From Miltoncostaea sp050249835 (GTDB taxonomy: Bacteria; Actinomycetota; Thermoleophilia; Miltoncostaeales; Miltoncostaeaceae): DNA of 53,502 bases. Both the position numbers and the translations under genes were made by a program. The DNA is taken from assembly GCA_050249835.1 (NCBI GenBank), contig JBFWPT010000025.1:1-53502 (forward strand). Reading direction: 5' to 3'. Position 1 is the stretch's first letter. Each line of letters begins with the position of its first letter. Positions 1 through 7,523 of the stretch are shown in pieces. The notes below the pieces were generated by a model. It had not been told where the DNA came from and searched no databases. It was given only the letters and a program-made list of their open reading frames with translations.

Positions 1-824
1 GTCCGCACCCGGTTGCGCTTCACGAACGCCAGGTTCGTGAACGAGGGCTGGCTCGTGAAGCGCTTGATGATGGGGTCGAACTCCTTCGGGTAGATGAACG
101 CCAGCCAGCCGTTCTGCACCTGGCGGAACGCCTCGACGCCGACGGTCGCGTACCCGTAGCGCTGGTTGGCGCCGGTCCAGGCGTTGCGCAGCCCGAGGCG
201 GCGGACGACCTCGACCGGCGCGGCGTTGTCCGTGAACATCCGCACCGCGGGGGCGCCCAGGGTGCCGCCGGGGGTCGAGATGGTCAGCGCGATGCCCTTC
301 CGGCCGGCCTTCTTCAGCCTGGCGGCAGAGGCCCGCGTCGTCGCGTTGAGGCCGGCGATCACCCGCTCGCCCTCGCGCCGCTTGCCCACGGCCTTCGCGA
401 TGGTGCGGAAGTCGCGGATCATCGCGTTGTACTGGGCCTGGTCGCTCCCCGAGGGGTACGGCCGGGTGACGATGACCGGGGCGATCTTCCTCAGCGAGCT
501 GAGGTTGGAGGTCACCCGGTAGTCCGGCGCGATGATGAGGTCCGGGCGCAGGGACGCGATGCGGGTGAGGCTCGGCGCCGTGCGCAGGCCGACGTCCTCG
601 GTGCCGGTGCGGCGCTTCACGGGGACCCAGTGGTCGTAGCCCTTCAGGTCGGCCGCGCCGACCGGGGTCACGCCGAGGACGGTCAGGTTCTCGATCGCGT
701 CCCACTCCAGGGCGACGACCCTCGTGGCGGCCGCGTCGGCGCGCACCGCGCTCGCGCCGAGCACCAGGGCGCAGACGGCGGCCATGGCGACGGCCAGCAA
801 CCGGCGGGGGACGGTCAGGGACAT
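1..824 (-). CDS. Iron-siderophore ABC transporter substrate-binding protein (partial, 3' end outside window)
   Basis: Reading the minus strand from the ATG at 824 gives 274 residues with no stop before the window edge, so the C-terminus is missing. Residues 1-30 form a signal peptide (SLTVPRRLLAVAMAAVCALV, then small residues). The mature part has the layout of the FecB/FhuD/BtuF periplasmic-binding family (PF01497): RVVALEWDAIENLTVLGVTP near the N-terminus, then a region like SLTRIASLRPDLIIAPDY, which is the usual first-lobe strand and loop. These proteins capture ferric siderophores outside the membrane and pass them to a FecCD-type permease, presumably encoded further left. The start has a good ribosome site (AGAGGAG). 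The gene lies 23 bp after the secreted repeat protein at 848-1921, so the two probably share a transcript. The importer role fits the divergent siderophore operon; the substrate is inferred. Confidence 0.85.
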   Translation of the reverse strand, partial: MSLTVPRRLLAVAMAAVCALVLGASAVRADAAATRVVALEWDAIENLTVLGVTPVGAADLKGYDHWVPVKRRTGTEDVGLRTAPSLTRIASLRPDLIIAPDYRVTSNLSSLRKIAPVIVTRPYPSGSDQAQYNAMIRDFRTIAKAVGKRREGERVIAGLNATTRASAARLKKAGRKGIALTISTPGGTLGAPAVRMFTDNAAPVEVVRRLGLRNAWTGANQRYGYATVGVEAFRQVQNGWLAFIYPKEFDPIIKRFTSQPSFTNLAFVKRNRVR

Positions 825-847
825 GCTGCTCCTCTCGGGGTTCCGCG

Positions 848-1921
848 TCACGACGCGGCCTTCTTGACCGCCACCCTACGCGTCGTGGTCGGCCCCGAGA
901 CGGGGTCGGCCAGGACGGTGACCGCCACGGAGGCGCGGGAGGCCATGAGCCTGCGGCCGGCGGCCGTCATCGACAGCTTCAGGGCGCGGGTGCGGCCGGG
1001 CAGGATGGTGTAGCGGGCGCGGGCCAGGCGCACGAACGCCGCCGGGGTCCTCCCGACCTTCACCCGCTTGCGCGTCGTGACGGAGACGACGCCCCGGCAG
1101 GTCGTCTGCGAGGTGCAGGAGAGCGGCACGGTGAGCGTCCGGGTGCGGGCGCGGAGGGGCTTGGAGGCGATGCCGATCGTGCGGGTGATTCCGGACGACG
1201 GGGCGCCCGGGTCGACCGTCGCGGTCGCGAACGGCGACGCCGTGCCCGGCGTGAAGTTGCTCCCGCCGGCGGTCGCCGCGCCCGGCTGGCAGTCGAGCTG
1301 GAACGCGAGGCCGCCCGGCAGCTGGGCCTCGATGAAGACGCTGCCCTTGGGCGTGACGGTCGCGCCCGAGAGGACCTGGACCGGGCCGATCGAGCCGCCG
1401 CCGGCCTGGGCCACCGTCGCCGGGCCGGCCGCCCGGCCGGTCCAGAACGTGTCCGCGATCGGGATCGTCACCCGGATGGGCGTGGCCGAGACGAAGGCGC
1501 CGTTGCCGTCGGCCGTGATCGTAGTGCTCGCGGTCGTGGTGACCCGGCGCACCTGGGGCGCCTCGGTCGTGTTGCCGCCCGCCAGGGCCACCCACACCGT
1601 GGCCGGCAGGGTGTTCTCCCCGGCCTTCAGCAGGCCGAAGTTGAACCCGTACTGCGTGATGAACCCGGGAAGCTCCGCCCCGGCCGTCGCGCCGGTGGCA
1701 GAGAACGAGCCGCCCGGCGGCACGGACGCGGGGGCGGCGGTCCCGTCGAAGGTCAGCGGCATGTCCCGCCAGAAGCCGTCGATCGCGTAGAAGCAGCTGT
1801 TGGGGACCGTCACGGGCACCGCCGCCGCGGGTGCCGCGGCGAACGCGGCGGCGCCGCCGGCCCCCGCCAGGCCCGCCAGCACCGTGGCGCGCAGGCGCGC
1901 CTTCCGGGACCTCGATGTCAT
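848..1921 (-). CDS. Secreted Cys-paired repeat protein (single repeat), first gene of the iron-uptake operon
   Basis: 357 residues from the ATG at 1921, chosen because GGGGGAG precedes it and a signal peptide follows directly (TSRSRKARLRATVLAGLAG, then Ala-rich to about residue 36). The longer upstream reading has no signal peptide. Residues about 42-211 form one repeat of a family shared with 23616-25403 and 25492-27606. It starts with a Cys in PNSC, continues with an FWRDMP stretch, then LPATVWVALAGGNTTE, and ends in QLDCQPG. The C-terminus (about 230-357) is a basic beta-rich module with LTAAGRR-like wording, a style I associate with secreted proteins of Solirubrobacterales. I do not recognise a named family; the pattern recalls DUF6801-like actinobacterial extracellular domains, but I cannot confirm that. 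Position in front of a siderophore-binding protein suggests a role in iron capture at the cell surface (inference). Confidence 0.75.
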   Translation of the reverse strand: MTSRSRKARLRATVLAGLAGAGGAAAFAAAPAAAVPVTVPNSCFYAIDGFWRDMPLTFDGTAAPASVPPGGSFSATGATAGAELPGFITQYGFNFGLLKAGENTLPATVWVALAGGNTTEAPQVRRVTTTASTTITADGNGAFVSATPIRVTIPIADTFWTGRAAGPATVAQAGGGSIGPVQVLSGATVTPKGSVFIEAQLPGGLAFQLDCQPGAATAGGSNFTPGTASPFATATVDPGAPSSGITRTIGIASKPLRARTRTLTVPLSCTSQTTCRGVVSVTTRKRVKVGRTPAAFVRLARARYTILPGRTRALKLSMTAAGRRLMASRASVAVTVLADPVSGPTTTRRVAVKKAAS

Positions 1922-1970
1922 GTCGCTCCCCCTACTGATCGTGACCGCGCCACGACCCGCGGGCGCTGAG

Positions 1971-1986
1971 TATGGGGACCCTAACA
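1971..1986 (-). promoter_or_regulatory. Candidate iron-responsive operator, copy 1
   Basis: The plus strand reads TATGGGGACCCTAACA, about 50 bp upstream of the secreted repeat gene starting at 1921. It matches copy 2 (2120-2135) at 12 of 16 positions and overlaps a CATACT -10-like hexamer on the minus strand. The shared core on the minus strand is TGTTAGG, four bases, then CC. The half sites TTAGG/CCTAA resemble those of DtxR/IdeR boxes, but the spacer is 4 rather than 9 bases, so the regulator cannot be named. Confidence 0.4.
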
Positions 1987-2119
1987 TCACGTTCCGGGTC
2001 CCTTTCCAGCCCGCCGGGTATGCCGTCCCGCGGCCCGAGATCGTCCTCATCATCACGATCACGGCCGATCGTCACGGCGTCGGCGTGCCCTTCGTCCCTG
2101 GTGCGTCGTCATTCGTAGA

Positions 2120-2135
2120 TAAGGGACACCTAACA
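2120..2135 (+). promoter_or_regulatory. Candidate iron-responsive operator, copy 2
   Basis: The sequence is TAAGGGACACCTAACA, a near-palindrome (TTAGG-N4-CCTAA type). It covers the putative -35 (GGGACA, 2123-2128) of the siderophore operon, whose -10 would be TAGGCT at 2147-2152 with an 18-bp spacer. A repressor bound here would block the promoter, as expected for iron control. Confidence 0.45.
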
Positions 2136-2152
2136 AAGAGAATCGGTAGGCT
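2123..2152 (+). promoter_or_regulatory. Putative promoter of the siderophore operon
   Basis: A -35-like GGGACA (2123-2128) and a -10 TAGGCT (2147-2152) of the actinobacterial TANNNT type are separated by 18 bp. Transcription would start near 2159, about 20 bases before the chosen ATG at 2179. This also argues against the alternative TTG start at 2152. Confidence 0.4.
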
Positions 2153-2178
2153 TGACGGGTGATCCCGAGCCGCCCCGC

Positions 2179-3534
2179 ATGAGCTCGCACGTGCGTTCGC
2201 CCGAGGAGTCGGCCGACCCGCTCCTGCGACGACTCGAGGACCGCGAGTCCTCCGCGCGCACCTACTCGCGCCGGCTGCCGGTGGCCCTCGCGTCCGCGCG
2301 CGGGTGCCTGGTGCGCGACACGTCGGGGCGCGAGTACATCGACTGCCTCGCGGGCGCCGGGTCGCTCGCGCTCGGCCACCACCACCCGGTGGTCGTCGCC
2401 GCGCTTCAGGACGCGCTCGCCGCCGAGGTGCCGCTCACGACGCTCGACATGGCGACCCCCCTGCGCGACGCGTTCACCGAGACCCTGCTGGAGTCCCTGC
2501 CGCCGGGCCTGCGCGACGGGCGCATCCAGTTCTGCGGCCCGACCGGCGCCGACGCCGTCGAGGCCGCCCTCAAGCTGGTCCGCACCGCGACCGGCCGCGC
2601 CGGGGTGATCGCCTTCGGCGGCGCCTACCACGGCATGACCCAGGGGACGATGGCGGTCTCCGGGGCGCACGCCCCGAAGCTGCCGCTCGGCGCCCTGGGC
2701 GGCGACGTCCAGCACATGCCCTTCCCCTCGTCGTACCGCTGCCCGTTCGGCGCGCCGGGCGAGGAGAGCGCGCGCCTCTGCGGCCGGGCCGTCGACTGGG
2801 CCCTGAGCGACGACCACAGCGGCGTCGTCCCCCCGGCCGGGCTCATCGTGGAGCCGGTCCAGGGCGAGGGCGGGGTCAACCCCGCGCCGCGGGCCTTCGC
2901 GAGGGCGGTGCGCGACGCCACCCGGCGGGCCGGCGTGCCGCTCATCGCCGACGAGGTGCAGACCGGCCTCGGCCGCACCGGCGCGCTCTGGGCGAGCGAG
3001 GCGATCGACCTCGACCCGGACGTGATCGTGCTGTCCAAGGCGATCGGTGGCGGCCTGCCGCTGGCGGTGATCGTCTACCGCCGCGAGCTCGACCGCTGGG
3101 CGCCGGGGGCCCACGCCGGCACCTTCCGCGGCAACCAGCTCGCCATGGCCGCGGGCGCCGCGACCATCCGCCACGTGGTCGACGCGGGCCTGGACGAACA
3201 CGCGGCCGTGATGGCGGCGCGCCTCGAGGAGCACCTGCGCGCGCACGCCGACGGGGTCGCCGCGGTCGGCGACGTGCGCGGACGGGGGCTCATGCTCGGC
3301 GTCGAGATGGTGGACCCCGGCGCGCCGGACGCCGACGGCGTGCCGCGGCCCGACGGCGAGCTGGCCGCGGCCGTGCAGCGGGCGATGCTCGACCTCGGCG
3401 TCATCGTCGAGTCCGGCGGGCGGGACGGGGCCGTGCTGCGGTTCCTGCCGCCGCTGGTGATCGGCGCGGACGAGGTGGACCGCGTGGGGGCGGCGTTCGG
3501 CGAGGCCCTCCGCCAGACCGGGGCCGCCCGCTGA
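2179..3534 (+). CDS. rhbA: Diaminobutyrate--2-oxoglutarate aminotransferase (RhbA-like)
   Basis: 451 residues from the ATG at 2179; a TTG at 2152 in frame would add 9 residues but overlaps the putative -10. This is a class III PLP aminotransferase that makes L-2,4-diaminobutyrate from aspartate semialdehyde and glutamate, the first committed step to 1,3-diaminopropane siderophores. Visible hallmarks are AGAGSLALGHHHP near residue 65, GPTGADAVEAALKLVRTATGR (cofactor phosphate region), ADEVQTGLGRTG (the Asp contacting the pyridine nitrogen) and VLSKAIGGGLPLA with the Schiff-base lysine at about 287. Length is usual for the family. It is the first gene of a nine-gene unit in which nearly every junction is a 4-base overlap. 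The symbol rests on family and gene order matching rhizobactin rhbABCDEF. Confidence 0.9.
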   Translation: MSSHVRSPEESADPLLRRLEDRESSARTYSRRLPVALASARGCLVRDTSGREYIDCLAGAGSLALGHHHPVVVAALQDALAAEVPLTTLDMATPLRDAFTETLLESLPPGLRDGRIQFCGPTGADAVEAALKLVRTATGRAGVIAFGGAYHGMTQGTMAVSGAHAPKLPLGALGGDVQHMPFPSSYRCPFGAPGEESARLCGRAVDWALSDDHSGVVPPAGLIVEPVQGEGGVNPAPRAFARAVRDATRRAGVPLIADEVQTGLGRTGALWASEAIDLDPDVIVLSKAIGGGLPLAVIVYRRELDRWAPGAHAGTFRGNQLAMAAGAATIRHVVDAGLDEHAAVMAARLEEHLRAHADGVAAVGDVRGRGLMLGVEMVDPGAPDADGVPRPDGELAAAVQRAMLDLGVIVESGGRDGAVLRFLPPLVIGADEVDRVGAAFGEALRQTGAAR

Positions 3535-5012
3535 CGAGCGGATCGGAGGGGGCGGGGCCGCTCTTCCTCACCCGCGACCCCGACAGCCACGCCGCCCTCG
3601 CCGCGGGCGCGGCGGCGGCGGCCGCGGCGCTCGCCCGCGCGGCGTCGGCGCCCGGGCCGGTCGGATCGCTGCCGCCCGCCGAGCTGGAGCGGCGCATCGC
3701 CGCGCTGGACCCGCTCCCGGAGGAGGGCGTCGGCCTGGAGCGGGCGCTGGCCGACCTGGGCGCCGACGTGCTGGAGCAGGGCGTGCGGACCGCCGACCCG
3801 GGCGCGGCCGCCCACCTGCACGCGCCCACGCTCATCGCGTCGGCCGTCGCCGAGATGATCGTGGGCGCCACCAACCAGTCGATGGACTCCTACGACCAGG
3901 CCCCCGCGGCGACGCTCGTGGAGGACCTGCTCGTGCGGCGCCTCGCGGAGCTGGTCGGCCCGGGCGGCGGCGGCTCGGGGGTGCTCACCGCCGGCGGCAC
4001 CGCGTCGAACCTGCTGGGGCTGCTGCTCGCCCGCGACCGCGCCGCGCGCGAGGCGGGGGCCGATCCCCGCGACCACGGCCTGCCACCCGACGCCTCGGGC
4101 TGGGCGATCCTGGCGAGCGAGGCGGCCCACGACAGCGTGCGCCGCGCCGCCGCGGTGCTGGGGCTGGGCGAGGCGGCGGTCACCTCGGTCGCCGTCGACG
4201 AGCGCGGCGCGATGGACGTCGGCGCCCTCGACGCGGCGCTCGCCGCGCTGCGGCAGGACGGGCGCCGGCCCATCGCGATCGTGGCCACGGCGGGCACCAC
4301 CGATCTCGGCGCGGTCGACCCGCTCGCCGCGCTCGCCGCCCGCGCGGCGGCGGCCGGCGCCTGGTTCCACGTGGACGCGGCCGTGGGGTCGGCCCTCGCC
4401 CTCTCCCCCCGCCTGCGCGCCCTGCTCGACGGGATCATGGCCGCCGACTCGGTGACCGCGGACCTCCACAAGCTGTGGTGGCAGCCGATCGGCGCGAGCG
4501 CCCTGCTGGTGCGCGACCCGGCGGCGCTGGAGGGCGTCCACCACCACTCGGACTACCTCGACCGGGCCGAGGACGACGGCGTCCTCAACCTCGTGGGGCG
4601 CTCCCTCGACACCTCGCGCCGCTTCGACGCGCTCAAGATCCTGGTGGGCCTGCGCGCGACAGGCACCCGGCGCCTCGGGGAGATGGTGGAGCACGTCGTC
4701 GCGCTGGCGGGCCGGGCCGCCCGGCGGGTGGAGGAGCGCGACGACCTCGAGCTGCTCGCCCCGCCGACGACGGTGATGGTCGCGTTCCGGTGGGTGCCGC
4801 CCGGCGGGGGCGAGCCGGACGCGGTCGATGCCGCCAACACCGCCGCGCAGCGGCGCCTGTTCGCCGACGGGGAGGCCGTCATCGGGCGCACCCGCCTGCG
4901 CGGGCGCACCGCCCTCAAGCTGACGCTGGTGAACCCGCTGGTGGGCGACGACGACGTGGCCGCCCTGCTCGACCGGACGGCGCGGGCGGCGGCGGCCGCC
5001 TGGGCCGCGTGA
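3531..5012 (+). CDS. rhbB: L-2,4-diaminobutyrate decarboxylase (RhbB-like)
   Basis: A group II PLP decarboxylase that converts diaminobutyrate to 1,3-diaminopropane, the diamine backbone of schizokinen-type siderophores. Family motifs seen are NQSMDSYDQAPAATLVE, GVLTAGGTASNLLGLLLARD, IVATAGTTDLGAVDPL, WFHVDAAVGSALALS and the lysine site DLHKLWWQP (about residue 314). No ATG, GTG or TTG lies near the N-terminus in this frame. The only plausible beginning is CTG at 3531, overlapping the TGA of the preceding gene as CTGA and giving 493 residues. The reading frame is open from there, and the N-terminal Ala-rich helix looks like coding sequence. The start is therefore unusual and should be treated as tentative; function is clear. 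Confidence 0.87.
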   Translation: MTSGSEGAGPLFLTRDPDSHAALAAGAAAAAAALARAASAPGPVGSLPPAELERRIAALDPLPEEGVGLERALADLGADVLEQGVRTADPGAAAHLHAPTLIASAVAEMIVGATNQSMDSYDQAPAATLVEDLLVRRLAELVGPGGGGSGVLTAGGTASNLLGLLLARDRAAREAGADPRDHGLPPDASGWAILASEAAHDSVRRAAAVLGLGEAAVTSVAVDERGAMDVGALDAALAALRQDGRRPIAIVATAGTTDLGAVDPLAALAARAAAAGAWFHVDAAVGSALALSPRLRALLDGIMAADSVTADLHKLWWQPIGASALLVRDPAALEGVHHHSDYLDRAEDDGVLNLVGRSLDTSRRFDALKILVGLRATGTRRLGEMVEHVVALAGRAARRVEERDDLELLAPPTTVMVAFRWVPPGGGEPDAVDAANTAAQRRLFADGEAVIGRTRLRGRTALKLTLVNPLVGDDDVAALLDRTARAAAAAWAA

Positions 5013-6790
5013 GCGCCGGAGGAGCACCGCCGGGCGCCGCCCGCGCCGCCGCGGCGGCGGCCCTGCTGGCCTGCCACTGCCGCGAGGACCCGCGCTGGCG
5101 CCTCACGCCCGACCCGGGCGGCCCGGCCGCGTACCGGGGCACGCTGGCGCTGCGCGGCCTGCCGGCGCGCCTGCGGGCGGCGGTGCGGCACGTGTCGCCC
5201 ACGGGCCACCACCGCTTCACCGGCGACGCCTGGCTGGAGGTGGCCGGGGAGCCCCTGCGCCCCCTCTCCCATCCGGTCCTGGCGGGGCTGCTGATGGACG
5301 ACGTGGCCCGCGCCGACCGGCGCGGCCCTGGTGACCCGTCCGCCCTCATGGCCCGGATGATCGACAGCGCCGACATGGTCGACCTGGCCCTGCGGGCGCG
5401 GGCGGAGGACCTCGGCCGCCTGTGGTCGGCCGACCCCCTGCCCTTCATCGCGAGCGAGCAGGCCCTGCTGATCGGGCACCTCCTGCACCCCACGCCCAAG
5501 AGCCGCGGCGAGATGAGCCCGGACGACCGGGCCCGCTACTCCCCGGAGCTGGAGGCCCGCTTCCCGCTGCACTGGCTGGCGGTCGACCCCGAGCTGGTGG
5601 TGCACGACAGCGCCGCCGGTCGGCCCGCTCCGGGGCTGGCCGAGGCCCTGCTGCGCCGCGACCGGCACCTGGACCACGGCGCGCTGGAGCGGGCGATGGC
5701 CGGCCTGGGCCCGCGGATGCTTGTGCCGGTGCACCCCTGGGAGGCCGCCCACCTGGCCGACGGCCCGCAGCTCACGCCCCTGCTCGACGCCGGGGCCGTC
5801 GTGGATCTCGGCCCGTTCGGCGGCACGGTGACGGCGACCAGCTCGCTGCGCACCGTGTACCGCGAGGACTGGCCCTGGCAGGTGAAGTTCTCCCTGCACG
5901 TCCGGGTGACCAACTCGATGCGCGTGACGCTGCCGAAGGAGCTGCGGCGGGCGGTGGAGGCGGCCCGCCTGGAGGCGTCCCCGCTCGGCGACGCCGCCCG
6001 CGCGGCGGCCCCCCACCTCACCGTGCTGCACGACCCGGCCTACCTGGCGGTGATGGGCACCGACGGGGCCCTCATCGACGGCCTGTCGGTGCTGCTGCGC
6101 GACAACCGCTGGCAGGGGCGCGCCGGCGACGCGACCGCCGTGACGACCCTCGTGCAGGACGACCCGTGCGGCGGGCGCTCGCGCCTCGGGCGCATCGTGG
6201 AGCGGCTCGCCCGCGACGGCGGCACCGGCGAGCAGCAGATCGCGCGCGAGTGGTTCCGCCGCTACTGCGAGGTGGTGAGCGCGTCGCTGCTGCGGCTCTA
6301 CCTGGACGTGGGCCTCTGCTTCGAGCCGCACGCGCAGAACACGGTGCTGGAGCTGGACGGCGGCTGGCCGGATCGGTGCGTCATCCGCGACAGCCAGGGC
6401 TACTTCCACCGGGAGGCGGCCCACCGCGACGTGACGGCCGTGCTGCCCGGCCACGGCGAGGAGAGCGAGTCGATCTTCCCGGAGGCCCTCGCCGACGAGC
6501 GGCTGGTGTACTACCCGTTCGTGAACAACGCGCTCGGGGTGGTGGCCGCGCTCGGCGCGGCGGGGGTGATCGACGAGGACATCCTGCTGGGCGACCTGCG
6601 GGACGTCATCGCGCGGGAGCGCCGGCGTGGCGGGCGCTACCCGGCGACCCTCCTCGACCGCCTGCTCGACGACCCCACCTGGCCGTGCAAGGCGAACCTG
6701 CGCACCCGGCTGCACGACATGGACGAGCTGGTGGGCGACATCGCGGACCAGTCCGTCTACATCCGCATCCCGAACCCGCTGCGGCCGTGA
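5009..6790 (+). CDS. rhbC: IucA/IucC-family NIS siderophore synthetase (RhbC-like)
   Basis: 593 residues from a GTG that overlaps the decarboxylase stop (GTGA). NRPS-independent siderophore synthetases adenylate a carboxylate of citrate and join it to an amine or hydroxylamine. Conserved family blocks are present in order: IGHLLHPTPKSRGEMSPDD (about residue 155), VPVHPWEAAHL, TSSLRTVYRED followed by VKFSLHVRVTNSMR, FEPHAQNTVLELDGG and VIRDSQGYFHR (C-terminal third). The C-terminus is complete at 6790. Seven bases later the contig ends in a run of Ns, and the last 119 coding bases are repeated on the other side of the gap; that copy is an assembly duplicate. Which synthetase uses free citrate and which uses the half-built product is not visible; the RhbC name is by position. 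Confidence 0.9.
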   Translation: MSAGGAPPGAARAAAAAALLACHCREDPRWRLTPDPGGPAAYRGTLALRGLPARLRAAVRHVSPTGHHRFTGDAWLEVAGEPLRPLSHPVLAGLLMDDVARADRRGPGDPSALMARMIDSADMVDLALRARAEDLGRLWSADPLPFIASEQALLIGHLLHPTPKSRGEMSPDDRARYSPELEARFPLHWLAVDPELVVHDSAAGRPAPGLAEALLRRDRHLDHGALERAMAGLGPRMLVPVHPWEAAHLADGPQLTPLLDAGAVVDLGPFGGTVTATSSLRTVYREDWPWQVKFSLHVRVTNSMRVTLPKELRRAVEAARLEASPLGDAARAAAPHLTVLHDPAYLAVMGTDGALIDGLSVLLRDNRWQGRAGDATAVTTLVQDDPCGGRSRLGRIVERLARDGGTGEQQIAREWFRRYCEVVSASLLRLYLDVGLCFEPHAQNTVLELDGGWPDRCVIRDSQGYFHREAAHRDVTAVLPGHGEESESIFPEALADERLVYYPFVNNALGVVAALGAAGVIDEDILLGDLRDVIARERRRGGRYPATLLDRLLDDPTWPCKANLRTRLHDMDELVGDIADQSVYIRIPNPLRP

Positions 6791-6797
6791 CGGCCGC
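6671..6797 (+). repeat. 127-bp contig-end duplicate, left copy
   Basis: These 127 bases, from GACCCCACCTGGCCGTGC to GTGACGGCCGC, are identical to 6898-7024 on the other side of the N run. They code the last 39 residues of the NIS synthetase plus its stop and the first bases of the acyltransferase. An exact overlap of 127 bases is what a de Bruijn assembly with k=127 leaves at adjoining contig ends. Confidence 0.9.
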
Positions 6798-6897
6798 NNN
6801 NNNNNNNNNNNNNNNNNNNNNNNNNNNNNNNNNNNNNNNNNNNNNNNNNNNNNNNNNNNNNNNNNNNNNNNNNNNNNNNNNNNNNNNNNNNNNNNNN
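6798..6897. other. Assembly gap (100 N)
   Basis: One hundred undetermined bases, a conventional placeholder for unknown gap size. Because both sides carry the same 127 bp, the true sequence most likely has no gap here, and the NIS synthetase stop overlaps the acyltransferase GTG as GTGA. Confidence 0.95.
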
Positions 6898-7024
6898 GAC
6901 CCCACCTGGCCGTGCAAGGCGAACCTGCGCACCCGGCTGCACGACATGGACGAGCTGGTGGGCGACATCGCGGACCAGTCCGTCTACATCCGCATCCCGA
7001 ACCCGCTGCGGCCGTGACGGCCGC
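6898..7024 (+). repeat. 127-bp contig-end duplicate, right copy
   Basis: Exact copy of 6671-6797. It encodes a headless synthetase tail (DPTWPCKANLRTRLHD onward to the stop at 7016) that should not be annotated as a pseudogene. Removing the gap and one copy (227 bp) restores continuous operon spacing. Confidence 0.9.
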
Positions 7025-7523
7025 GATCGCGTTCACCGCCGTCGACCCGGCGCGCGACACGCCGCTCGTCCACGCCTGGATGCAGGAGCCGCACGTCATC
7101 CCGTGGTGGGGCCTCGACGGCCCCGAGTCCGGGGTGCGTGAGTACCTGGACGCCCAGTGCGCCCTCCCCCACCTCGTCCCCTGGATCGCCGACGCCGCCG
7201 GCGACCCGTTCGCCTACGTCGAGACCTACCGCGCGGCCGAGGACCCGCTGGCCGCCCACTACGCCGCCACGCCGGGGGACCGCGGCTGGCACATCCTGGT
7301 GGGGCCCGCCTCCTACCTGGGCAGCGGGGTGCCGCGCCGGCTCGGCTACGCGGTGGTGCGGCGGCTGTTCGACGACCCGGGCGCGAACCGCGTGGTGTGC
7401 GAGCCGGACATCCGCAACGCCCGGATGATCGCCTTCTGCGAGCGCCTGGGCGGCCGGGTGGTGGCCGAGCTCGACCTGCCCGACAAGCGCGCCGCCCTCG
7501 TCATGTGGACGGACCGCCCGTGA
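7014..7523 (+). CDS. rhbD: Siderophore N-acyltransferase, GNAT family (RhbD/IucB-like)
   Basis: 169 residues from the GTG at 7014, which overlaps the (duplicated) synthetase stop as GTGA. It belongs to the AlcB/IucB/MbtK group of GNAT acyltransferases that transfer an acyl group, usually acetyl, from CoA to the N-hydroxylated diamine. Signature segments are DTPLVHAWMQEPHVIPWWG at the N-terminus, ATPGDRGWHILVGPASYLG in the CoA-binding core, VCEPDIRNARMIAFCERLGG and the closing DLPDKRAALVMW. The length suits a stand-alone domain. A paralogue sits three genes downstream (10611-11216), so the two may differ in acyl donor or acceptor. The following monooxygenase starts inside its stop codon. Confidence 0.85.
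   Translation: MTAAIAFTAVDPARDTPLVHAWMQEPHVIPWWGLDGPESGVREYLDAQCALPHLVPWIADAAGDPFAYVETYRAAEDPLAAHYAATPGDRGWHILVGPASYLGSGVPRRLGYAVVRRLFDDPGANRVVCEPDIRNARMIAFCERLGGRVVAELDLPDKRAALVMWTDRP

Larger units (their letters stand above)
1922..2178. promoter_or_regulatory. Divergent promoter region between the iron-uptake operon and the siderophore operon
   Basis: This 257-bp stretch has no convincing gene. It is less G+C-rich than its surroundings and separates two divergent iron-related operons. It contains two similar 16-bp dyad elements (1971-1986 and 2120-2135) and -10-like hexamers: CATACT on the minus strand at 1969-1974 and TAGGCT on the plus strand at 2147-2152. A shared, iron-controlled regulatory region is the simplest reading. 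Confidence 0.55.

Noticed and set aside
2123..2135. Classical 19-bp IdeR/DtxR box
   Set aside because: The halves TTAGG and CCTAA occur, but with a 4-base instead of a 9-base spacer, and no 19-mer in the window fits the consensus well. Reported only as an unnamed dyad.
1800..2162. Plus-strand frame through the divergent promoter region
   Set aside because: It reads antisense to the secreted protein signal peptide and has no family features; it is a G+C-driven shadow frame.
6898..7016. A second, truncated NIS synthetase tail
   Set aside because: It is identical base for base to 6671-6789 and abuts the N gap; it is a contig-overlap artefact, not a pseudogene.
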